DNA of 64,000 nucleotides. It comes from an uncultured Pelagibacteraceae bacterium. Lineage in GTDB: Bacteria; Pseudomonadota; Alphaproteobacteria; Pelagibacterales; Pelagibacteraceae. Both the position numbers and the translations under genes were made by a program. The stretch spans positions 148,795-212,794 of the forward strand of contig CACHCA010000001.1 of NCBI GenBank assembly GCA_902578265.1, in the 5' to 3' direction. The notes under the pieces were generated by a model. That model had not been told where the DNA came from, searched no databases, and was given only the letters and a program-made list of their open reading frames with translations. Shown here one piece after another: positions 25,001 to 32,046 of the stretch (position 1 is the first letter of the stretch; each line of letters begins with the position of its first letter).

Positions 25001-26900
25001 GGAATTTTTTCTTTCCTTTTTCACTAATATCTTTGCCATAAGCAATAACTAAAGTTTTGACACCTCTCTCATTTCTTAAATTTTCTATTCGTCCTTTAGC
25101 ATAATCATGGTTTCTCCACTCACCATCACCAATTACAATTACATAATTTTGTTGGCATTCTAATCTTTCAGCTGGGTTCTGTGGAGCTAATGGTTTGTCC
25201 TCTCTATCTACAACCTTATCATCAGTATAATAACCATATGCAAGTTGCGCAAAAGCTCTAGCATCTGTTCCAAATCTAATCCCATTTGGTTTTAAGGTAT
25301 TAAGTCTATTAATTATACGTTGAGAATTATCTTTATCTATACCCACTCTTATACAAGAGTTATTAGTGCATTGAGCTGTTCTTCCTAGTGGATGATCGCC
25401 TTTCCATCCACCATGTTGATAATAATTACAATTTGGATTACATTTTTGCCATGGCTTCATCCCTGGTTTCTTTTTTTCACAGTTACATGCATAATCACCA
25501 TTTATTTTCCATAAATCTGCTGCCTTACCAGTTTTTTTAACCTCAATTTCTCCAGCGTTCCATTCACCAAAGCCAAATCGTGCACCTTGTAATAAAGAAC
25601 TATCATTTACTACTGCTCTTATAGCTTTAATTGCCCCATCAATCCTACTTAATCTACTAGATCCCATCTCATCAACCCATTTAACTCTGTCTCCGCTAAT
25701 ATCATATTCCTGTATAGAAACTTTATCACCACCAGTCCAAACTCTATCTGTTCCTACAAACAAGGCATTTGTTCTAAACATATTAATTAATGAACTTTCA
25801 TCTTCGTTAGCCGCCGCAGCAGGCGTTTGATTGTTGTCATCAGCACCACCAATTTTAATGCTCTCTGTTAAAGTATTTTTATCACTTGAAATTGTTAGCT
25901 TTTGCAGTGAGCTTGAGTTTGCACTTGAAACATACATTACATTTGTATCCTGGGGATCAATTTCTATTTGAGAGGCAGTATTATAATCTGATTTTCCCGG
26001 AGCTCTTTCAAATTTATAAACATCTCCATCTACAGTATAATTATCGCCATCTTTTTTTAATTTCATTCTATATATAAATCCATTAGCTGATGAATATAAA
26101 TACTCTCCATTAAGATCTATGGTCATTGAAGTAGTGTGCTGAAGAGCTTGTCTATATTTGTCATTTAAATTATATTGTTTTACAGTTCCAGTTGTTAAAT
26201 TTTTTGAGTACAATTTTAAATTAAATACATAAAACCTATTATTTTTACATCGTTTATTATTTTTATATTTTGAGCACCATATCTCCATAGATGCAATTAG
26301 AAGGTGATCCTCTCCACCGATTGATCTGATTGTTAAAGATTTAGGATGAAACTTATCTTTTTTTTTAAAATGTTTTTTACCTAATTCACTACCCCATATA
26401 ATTTCTAAACAATTTCCATCTGCATCCATCCCAATTACTTTAGCGTCCGGACCTGAAACATATATAGCCTCACCCGTGTGATCTTTTACATTTGTTGCTT
26501 TAGCCATAGCTGTAACTGTTGAAAAGCCATAAGCTTGGCTCACACCATATTCCAGTGCACAAGTAGTAATGGTTTTACCTGCACGGACTGATCCGTTGGT
26601 ACCAAAATCCCTATCAAATTCCTCATCATCATAATTCATTTTAACGATGCCACCATTATTCATTTGCCCGACAAGAACATCGCCACTATTTAATAAAACA
26701 ACATCGCCTACAACCTCTAAGGTGTCTCCTCCCATTGGATTTGCATTCATACTAGCTGAAGTATCTAAAAGTATTAATATATTCGCTGGAATATCTCCTG
26801 CTCCAGATCCTGGTGGTAAGGGTTTAGCAATTCCAACTCCAGTAATATTTAAGAGTGAAATTAAAAAGCCTATAAAAATTATTTTAAATTTATTTATCAT
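22059..26900 (-). CDS. pilY1: Type IV pilus tip protein PilY1 with von Willebrand A domain
   Basis: This 1613-residue exported protein has a signal peptide (ending near GIAKP) and a vWA domain whose metal-ion site begins ILILLDTSAS (Asp46). Later parts of that domain include IVIGDGEWRNH near 590. The C-terminal half (about 820-1530) has the PilY1/PilC propeller pattern, for example YFGANDGALHAVRTG and AYGQSTRNLWLFGGTGDFRD. Several Cys-rich patches (CNCEKK, CNPNCNYY) suggest disulfides. PilY1 proteins sit at the pilus tip, mediate adhesion and may sense surface force. It is the last gene of the pilT-fimT-pilVWXY1 operon, with start overlapping the stop of the preceding gene. Confidence 0.93.
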   Translation of the reverse strand: MINKFKIIFIGFLISLLNITGVGIAKPLPPGSGAGDIPANILILLDTSASMNANPMGGDTLEVVGDVVLLNSGDVLVGQMNNGGIVKMNYDDEEFDRDFGTNGSVRAGKTITTCALEYGVSQAYGFSTVTAMAKATNVKDHTGEAIYVSGPDAKVIGMDADGNCLEIIWGSELGKKHFKKKDKFHPKSLTIRSIGGEDHLLIASMEIWCSKYKNNKRCKNNRFYVFNLKLYSKNLTTGTVKQYNLNDKYRQALQHTTSMTIDLNGEYLYSSANGFIYRMKLKKDGDNYTVDGDVYKFERAPGKSDYNTASQIEIDPQDTNVMYVSSANSSSLQKLTISSDKNTLTESIKIGGADDNNQTPAAAANEDESSLINMFRTNALFVGTDRVWTGGDKVSIQEYDISGDRVKWVDEMGSSRLSRIDGAIKAIRAVVNDSSLLQGARFGFGEWNAGEIEVKKTGKAADLWKINGDYACNCEKKKPGMKPWQKCNPNCNYYQHGGWKGDHPLGRTAQCTNNSCIRVGIDKDNSQRIINRLNTLKPNGIRFGTDARAFAQLAYGYYTDDKVVDREDKPLAPQNPAERLECQQNYVIVIGDGEWRNHDYAKGRIENLRNERGVKTLVIAYGKDISEKGKKKFQEIAIAGTCDDENSSDCRDRIDAETPGDLLTKLKSEIERIVASRLSFTAPSITAELSGEEGGSLFQAQFKYALHGEWEGTLIRKHVREDGTIVDDLADQRVYDVATIIQGQALSNNRNIWTVYEGLDYTSDYNNFTEDNADTINGIFGLFGDVVPNFHNSSSYCGTKLAGVPGLDTNADDIKGLINFVRGEDYFAYGGCDNTNNVRASVLGDIYHSQIIEVGRPKANTNFTSTHQEAYWRYINNYDTWARTVVRDDVMYFGANDGALHAVRTGSGNIRHGGNIGQELWAFVPPFIAAKLPTIVNEGLNDVLGQGRGGTNAIFAVDGSPVVHDVYIKGFRIDDSGTVLEQDSKNWHTILFIPYGRGGPGFSVLDITDPLNPIHMYSIYNDRANGRVLHANENGLITAYPYGSETLGIDQSLEAIAARRIEQEAREADIVLDADGNDFTNRDAKSSCMSNSDVGADAKFFNASYDDGSACYAGLTFTFVTDALENLTTVDASKFTVIFEKDGSITEVPVAKVNRQGSEVEFTFSSEMVYNASTGLTSDKEDIPFTIMLPAGLEAENLQYDYSMLGETWATPRIVRIPTTKSGSLNDDNYVAVLPGGFGATNGIGSNLFLIDLQDPANNGGAIFGSDDNLGPIKIADVPDNGIINSVTGDPVVVTPDTFRGVPWRGAMVYINDLEGKVTKINLTNQQKDNPEIDIFDQRTLFNINANDINQRVSYFGMEAAYGQSTRNLWLFGGTGDFRDVGARIDGMDNLLFGIRDVDFPNFFHDEIKVPKASSEDENGNSNFTQGALKAIANAPIVDDKFPDLADCGYTRGRNRMEDCPGAGRLGWIFKLDNPEFNKNPKGDANNRFRKATAIPTIFGGTVYYPVYEPPPKGETTCSVGKAFICAADDECGINQAEKIQFAEKNVRSESEFDERAGCYFLQKGILSQFVISGNKLFANVTTESDDQADTLVTLLGSDKDIQVYRGSWQENF

Positions 26901-27412
26901 TAAAAATATGAATAAAAGAATTTCTCATTTGTTATTAGTAACTCCTCTGCCAATTTTAATTTTTCCTTAACATAAAGTTTATCATAAATGTAGAGTTTTC
27001 CCGCTGCTTTCCAATTAGCTCCTCCATTTGTATCTATAGAGCTAATTTTTTCTACTTCTTGTATTTTAAAATTTTTTTTAACATAATAATAGATCAAATT
27101 GTCCTCATTAAAATTCTCCTCATCATATGTGGAGTTTTTAAATTTAATGCCTATTACCTCATCATCTCTTATATAAACTTGCATAATCCCGCCATTCATC
27201 CCGCTATCAGGACACACATAATTTGTTTCTTGTTCATAATAATCAAGATAAGTTTCTTCAATTATGCTACCTTTTTCTAAACCCATATCATTAAATATTT
27301 TTTCAACATTATCACCTATATCGAATTCTAATTCACATTCGCTAGACATTGAATATGACGTAGATAGCAGGAATATAAATATTAAGAGTTTAAAATTAAT
27401 TTTTTTGATCAT
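26900..27412 (-). CDS. Small exported protein of unknown function in the minor pilin operon
   Basis: I do not recognise this 170-residue protein. It has a signal peptide (about 1-23, ending TSYSMSS), three Cys in the mature part (CELE, YVCPDSG), and a mixed acidic and aromatic composition. There is no prepilin leader, so it is not a minor pilin. It lies between pilX (3-bp gap) and pilY1, whose start codon overlaps its stop as TAATG, implying translational coupling. In other pilus operons this place is taken by pilE or small pilin-like genes. A periplasmic chaperone or accessory protein for PilY1 is a reasonable guess but unsupported by motif. Confidence 0.75.
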   Translation of the reverse strand: MIKKINFKLLIFIFLLSTSYSMSSECELEFDIGDNVEKIFNDMGLEKGSIIEETYLDYYEQETNYVCPDSGMNGGIMQVYIRDDEVIGIKFKNSTYDEENFNEDNLIYYYVKKNFKIQEVEKISSIDTNGGANWKAAGKLYIYDKLYVKEKLKLAEELLITNEKFFYSYF

Positions 27413-27415
27413 AAG

Positions 27416-28360
27416 TTAATATGGCATAACAGTCATTGAAGTTAAAGGGACTATGATGTTCACCCTGGTCATATTTTGGTTAAACATTAAACCACATCCA
27501 TATACTTTGTAGGCTGAGCCTTGTCTTTCCATATCAGCAGCTGATGCAGTTTTGACACTCCCACCCATAACTGTGCCTCCACGAAAAGTTGAATAGCCCA
27601 CATGTTGAATAAAAAACGTATATCTAAATCTTCTTAAATATTCCCTTTCTTGCTCTAATACTCTTGCCTGTTCTGCTGCAGTAAATCCTAAACGAGGCGT
27701 ATTAAGTTCAATTAAATGATTAGCTGTAACAATTGGGCCAACAATATTCCAAAAATCTCCAAGTCTTGGATGATTATCTGGTAACTCATATGCAATTTTA
27801 ATTGGAGGTTCTGATGTTTTAAAATTTTTGAAACTTTGCATACATAACGACATGTCGTCTACATCTATTTCAACAGTATTATACATGATTCCTTTACCCC
27901 AATCATTTCTTGCTAAACTTATTGGCGCGTCATCCTCAACTTCAATTTCTCCAAATTCTAAATCGTCTCTGTAATCATCAAATTTTGTTCTCCTTGCATT
28001 CTGTAAATTATTGAGTTCAATTGCCTCTGCATCAGTCCTGGCACAACTAGCAAGATCTTCACCATCTCGCTCACATCTATTTCTCCAGGTACTATCAAAG
28101 AAATCATCACCTACTTCATCATAAACTAAATCATCCCTAGATGAGATCCAATGTCCCAAATAATTATCAACAATATATTTTTCACCCTCTATTAAAGCAG
28201 TTTCCGCAACATAAAAAGTTTGTTGATACTCATCACTTGTATTATTGTTTTTATGATCTCCAGATGCGACCACAATTAATGCTCCACCCATTAAAGACAT
28301 CACTAGCAAAAGGACAAGTGATAAAACTAAAGCAAAACCTTTCTCAGAACTTTGTTTCAT
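27416..28360 (-). CDS. pilX: Minor pilin-related protein PilX
   Basis: The 314-residue product begins KGFALVLSLVLLLVMSLMGG, the PilX_N type prepilin-like N-terminus in which Glu+5 is replaced by Val. It is followed by the conserved YVAETALIEGEKYI helix. The remaining sequence is large and hydrophilic, longer than typical PilX (about 200), with several Cys. PilX works with PilV, PilW, FimT and PilY1 to form the pilus tip and prime assembly. Its start overlaps the stop of pilW by one base. Confidence 0.88.
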   Translation of the reverse strand: MKQSSEKGFALVLSLVLLLVMSLMGGALIVVASGDHKNNNTSDEYQQTFYVAETALIEGEKYIVDNYLGHWISSRDDLVYDEVGDDFFDSTWRNRCERDGEDLASCARTDAEAIELNNLQNARRTKFDDYRDDLEFGEIEVEDDAPISLARNDWGKGIMYNTVEIDVDDMSLCMQSFKNFKTSEPPIKIAYELPDNHPRLGDFWNIVGPIVTANHLIELNTPRLGFTAAEQARVLEQEREYLRRFRYTFFIQHVGYSTFRGGTVMGGSVKTASAADMERQGSAYKVYGCGLMFNQNMTRVNIIVPLTSMTVMPY

Positions 28361-29346
28361 TAAATATCACCTCCTCCAATATTTCTTGTATGCACAGTTA
28401 GAAAAATTGTATCTCTATGAAATCTGGTATCAATTTGTTTAGTTCTTTCGTTAGTAAAAGATTTTACCATTCTATTAATCTTATTTTTGAAGTATCCTTT
28501 TTGTGAGGATGATCTAAAAGTTAATCTTAAATCTACTGTCCTTATGCTCATTATATTTTCCATATTTGAAGGTTGAGCCTCAACCATCAATCCGTTTTCA
28601 TTTAATGCTATAAATTCCATATCCTCTAAGTATTCTCTAACTAATTCTGCACGGTAACAATCTGGACACGCACCACTTTCAGAGTCATGAACCCATTCTC
28701 CACCAGTGTCATCACCTAATGGTTGGATCCAACTACTTTTAGATCTATATAATCCATAATATTTTGTTGGATCCTCTTCGTTTACCCCAAATTGTCTACT
28801 AGATGATCTTTGCATAGGTACAGCAAAGTAAGTAATTTTATATCTTTTGTAAGGTTGAGCAGTATCTCCTTCAACAAAGTCTCCATAAACAATATGAATC
28901 CTATCGCAACAAAAGTCGCCTTGATTGTGTTTTGTATTTACATCAACTTCCGTATAAGATCCTGAAAGATCAAATTCAGGACTAATTTCCCCGTAGTTTA
29001 ATGTATTCTTATAAATTACTATCGGCGCATGACTGTCTGCTCTTGTTGCCTCTGTATCGCCAGCCACAAATTCAAGATAATCTCTTTTTGGATAGTCTGT
29101 ATTTGCATTTGAAAAAGTACCATAATGATACTTAAAGCCTGCCAATCTAATATCTCTCATCATTAGTGTAACAATGTCTCTACCTGATCTACTTATTCCA
29201 GCTACATCGCTTACTTGACTGTATGAATTGCTTACTACCGTATAGGTCGTAAACATTGCAGCCATCATAATTGCAGAAATAACTACTCCAATTAAAATTT
29301 CAATTAATGTAAATCCAATTATATTTTTTTTATATCTAGCCACCAA
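28360..29346 (-). CDS. pilW: Minor pilin-related protein PilW
   Basis: The 328-residue product has a prepilin leader (ARYKKNIIG) followed by FTLIEILIGVVISAIMMAAM with Glu+5. Then comes the PilW-type helix with SRSGRDIVTLMMRDIRLAGF, a segment well conserved in PilW proteins. It contains CCD and CPDC Cys motifs. The frame opens with TTG; a GTG one codon later (29343) is the other possible start. It overlaps the end of pilV by 11 bp. It is predicted to form part of the tip complex with PilV, PilX and PilY1. Confidence 0.9.
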   Translation of the reverse strand: MVARYKKNIIGFTLIEILIGVVISAIMMAAMFTTYTVVSNSYSQVSDVAGISRSGRDIVTLMMRDIRLAGFKYHYGTFSNANTDYPKRDYLEFVAGDTEATRADSHAPIVIYKNTLNYGEISPEFDLSGSYTEVDVNTKHNQGDFCCDRIHIVYGDFVEGDTAQPYKRYKITYFAVPMQRSSSRQFGVNEEDPTKYYGLYRSKSSWIQPLGDDTGGEWVHDSESGACPDCYRAELVREYLEDMEFIALNENGLMVEAQPSNMENIMSIRTVDLRLTFRSSSQKGYFKNKINRMVKSFTNERTKQIDTRFHRDTIFLTVHTRNIGGGDI

Positions 29347-30172
29347 ACCCCTCTAGTTCATCATCATCTCGACCACCTTCTGTTGGAATATAATCTGAAT
29401 AAATGTTTTTAATTTTATAATCTGATTGAAAATATAAAAATTTTCTTTTTTTACCGTCGTTCAAGTTTATTTGAATTCTTCCAACATACATTGCTTCATC
29501 ATAAATATTAGGATTAAATATTTGACAATCCCAAATACACATTTCAAACATATCTACAGTTTTAAAATCTTTTTGGCTTTTGCACCGTATTGATCTATCT
29601 TCTCCTAACATACGTGTCCATTTGATCACTTTATTATTTACAACATTTTCGTCTCTTTGAGCTCCTGGTCCATGAATTGGTGTTAAATTATCTTTGGTGT
29701 AACCGCTGGCGGCTCTTTGATCACAATTATCAAATTTTAGTGATCCAGGTGTCACTGTTCCAGTTGTATAAGCGTGATTACTCCAACCTGGATTATTTCC
29801 CATTTCAGGTTCATCTCCCCCTGTAGCAGATGAACATTGAGGCCTATTTCCTCTTGAAAGGGCCATATAATATTCTGAAAATTTGAGACACCTTATGTCC
29901 TCTGATTCATTATTTATATAAGCTTTTCCATCCTTATAAAAAACCATTTCCTTGTCAGTATTATTTAAACCACCTATCGACTCTTTATAACCAATAAAAC
30001 CCTCAGCTATCATCGATGATAAGAAGTTTGCTTTTGTTCTTTCACCAGAAGTATTTATGGAAGTTACAGAAAAATTTACCATTTGAAATATGGCTATAAA
30101 ACCTATTCCTATCAGAGCAGTTGATATCAGTGCTTCAATTATAGTCAGTCCTTTTTCCTTAATATTTTTCAT
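29336..30172 (-). CDS. pilV: Minor pilin-related protein PilV
   Basis: The 278-residue product has a short leader (MKNIKEKG) and then LTIIEALISTALIGIGFIAI, with Glu+5, of the PilV/GspI kind. It is followed by the helical ERTKANFLSSMIAEGFIGYK segment. The body is larger than in most PilV proteins and has several Cys (CLKFS, CSSA, CRS, CIWDC). It begins right after the fimT stop and overlaps pilW. It is expected to be processed by PilD and incorporated at the pilus tip. Confidence 0.88.
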   Translation of the reverse strand: MKNIKEKGLTIIEALISTALIGIGFIAIFQMVNFSVTSINTSGERTKANFLSSMIAEGFIGYKESIGGLNNTDKEMVFYKDGKAYINNESEDIRCLKFSEYYMALSRGNRPQCSSATGGDEPEMGNNPGWSNHAYTTGTVTPGSLKFDNCDQRAASGYTKDNLTPIHGPGAQRDENVVNNKVIKWTRMLGEDRSIRCKSQKDFKTVDMFEMCIWDCQIFNPNIYDEAMYVGRIQINLNDGKKRKFLYFQSDYKIKNIYSDYIPTEGGRDDDELEGFGG

Positions 30173-30874
30173 TTATTGAACTATCCATTGACTTGAATTT
30201 GAATTCCATTTCTCTAATTTTACGTTACCAAATCTTGACCAGCTCACAACATAAATTACGCCGCTGTCTTCCACTTCCTCTGGTTGATCACCCTCTACTT
30301 CTGTCCCAGTTAATTCGATTTCATCTGCTTCTGGGTCTTCACAAGTTTCAGTATTACGGGAACAAATAAAAATAGTTTCGACTACATTCATGTTATCACC
30401 AAAATCTAAACCACCACTAAATAAAGAGCCATCTTTGGAAAAACATACAACAGCACTTGATACATCGACTTTAATTTCATCTGTTTGATAAAATCTGACC
30501 TCTGCATTTTGTCTATCTGTACCAAAATGATCCCAATAATCTTCAGCAAGATCGCCAGATAGACATAAATCTGTACCATCTCGAAAAACTCTTGTTGCAA
30601 TGTTAGCCATAAGCATTCCGTTGGTGCTAAAAGATACATTGGCTCCTGTAACGTCTACTTGAAACTGTCCAAATCCATATAATCCCCTTTGAACTTGGGA
30701 GGTAATACTAGTTACTATATCTCTTACTCTTTCTGCTTCAGCTCTTACTACTCTGTCTTTATTCCAAGAATTAAAATTTGGGATACCTATTGCTGAAATT
30801 ATTCCTACAAGTGAGAGAACAATTATTACTTCTAAAATTGTAAAGCCTTTAACTTTCTTTGGTGTTGAGTGCAT
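30173..30874 (-). CDS. fimT: Pseudopilin FimT/GspH-like
   Basis: The ATG at 30874 is preferred over the TTG one codon before. The leader ends KVKG, followed by FTILEVIIVLSLVGIISAIG with Glu+5, and a GspH/FimT-like body of about 220 residues (NFNSWNKDRVVRAEAERVRD). The start lies inside the end of pilT (26-bp overlap), so it is translated from the same message. FimT proteins are minor pilins implicated in pilus assembly and, in some bacteria, DNA binding during uptake. Confidence 0.87.
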   Translation of the reverse strand: MHSTPKKVKGFTILEVIIVLSLVGIISAIGIPNFNSWNKDRVVRAEAERVRDIVTSITSQVQRGLYGFGQFQVDVTGANVSFSTNGMLMANIATRVFRDGTDLCLSGDLAEDYWDHFGTDRQNAEVRFYQTDEIKVDVSSAVVCFSKDGSLFSGGLDFGDNMNVVETIFICSRNTETCEDPEADEIELTGTEVEGDQPEEVEDSGVIYVVSWSRFGNVKLEKWNSNSSQWIVQ

Positions 30875-31862
30875 CAATTTTTCCTGCTTGAACTAGATTC
30901 TCCAACGATTTTGTCATCGTGATCATTCCATCTTTTACTGCAGTCTGCATGATGCTTGGTATTTGATGAATTTTTGCTTCTCTGATTAAGTTTTGTATTG
31001 GAGCATTACATTTCATTACTTCAAAAGCACCAACTCGACCGAGTCCATCTTTAGTTTTTAATAATCTTTGAGTTACAACCATTTTTAAAGATGTTGATAA
31101 TTGTGCACGTATTTGAGCTTGTTGCTCTGGAGGAAATACGTCAATAATTCTGTTAATTGTATTGGGTGCTCCACTAGTGTGAAGTGTTCCAAATACTAAA
31201 TGTCCAGTTTCTGCAGCAGTTAAAGCTAAACTTACAGTTTCTAAATCTCTCATCTCACCTACTAATATAACATCAGGGTCTTCTCTAAGAGCAGCCTTTA
31301 ATGCGCTTGCAAAAGATTGTGTTTGTTTTCCTACTTCTCTATGAGAAACTATACTTTTTTGGTCAGTATGAATAAATTCTACTGGATCTTCTACAGTTAT
31401 AATATTAGCAGTTCTTGTTTTATTGATTTCATTAACAATCGCTGCCAGTGTAGTTGATTTTCCCGATCCAGTTGGTCCGGTAACCAATACTAATCCTTTG
31501 TGCATATCAATTATATCATAAAGAACATCTGGCAAATCAAATTGACCCATCTCTGGTATTTTACTTTCTACACGTCTCAACACCGCTGCTGGACCATTTA
31601 AAGTTTTATAAAAATTAGCTCTAAATCTTAATCCACTTAAAGTAACGGCAGAGTCTAATTCGTGGGTGTCTTGAAATTTTTTAGTTTCATGCTCATTACA
31701 ATTTGTAGTCATCATATCGATTAGATCCTGTGGTTTAACTACAACATCCTTAACCATTATGATTTCTCCTGTTTGTCTATAAGCAAGTGGAGAGCCTGAT
31801 CTAATATGAAAATCAGAAATTTTTTTATTGTTTTTGGCTAATTCTTCTAATTTTTCAAACAT
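30849..31862 (-). CDS. pilT: Type IV pilus retraction ATPase PilT
   Basis: The 337-residue product is a PilT retraction motor. It shows the N-terminal DFHIRSGSPLAYRQTGEI segment, Walker A GPTGSGKSTT (about 127-136), the Asp box (IITVEDPVEFIH), Walker B ILVGEMRDLET, the His box TGHLVFGTLHT, and the PilT-specific APIQNLIREAK motif near 285-295. It lacks the PilB zinc motif. It opens the operon pilT-fimT-pilVWXY1. With PilB this gives an extendable and retractable pilus, compatible with adhesion and DNA uptake. Confidence 0.96.
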   Translation of the reverse strand: MFEKLEELAKNNKKISDFHIRSGSPLAYRQTGEIIMVKDVVVKPQDLIDMMTTNCNEHETKKFQDTHELDSAVTLSGLRFRANFYKTLNGPAAVLRRVESKIPEMGQFDLPDVLYDIIDMHKGLVLVTGPTGSGKSTTLAAIVNEINKTRTANIITVEDPVEFIHTDQKSIVSHREVGKQTQSFASALKAALREDPDVILVGEMRDLETVSLALTAAETGHLVFGTLHTSGAPNTINRIIDVFPPEQQAQIRAQLSTSLKMVVTQRLLKTKDGLGRVGAFEVMKCNAPIQNLIREAKIHQIPSIMQTAVKDGMITMTKSLENLVQAGKIDALNTKES

Positions 31863-31897
31863 AATTAATTTTATCTAGAATTTTATTTAAAGACAAG

Positions 31898-31926
31898 ATT
31901 ATACTTTTTTATAGTTTACCAAAGAA
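31898..31926 (-). promoter_or_regulatory. Candidate promoter of the pilT-pilY1 operon
   Basis: On the minus strand a perfect TATAAT (31898-31903) lies 36 bases before the pilT start. A weak -35 (TTCTTT, 31921-31926) lies 17 bases upstream of it. The gap 31863-32046 holds nothing else recognisable. Confidence 0.4.
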
Positions 31927-32046
31927 CTTAATTGCTCAATATGGTTAAAAAAATTGGGAATTTTCCATTTATTTTGGACGATTAGGATGATGAAATAATA
32001 AAAAAATTTATGAAAAAAACCTTATATTAGTAAGTTTAGTTTTATG

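Noticed and set aside
22059..26900. Frameshift or split in the very long PilY1 frame
   Set aside because: The frame is continuous and both the vWA and C-terminal propeller parts are present in order.
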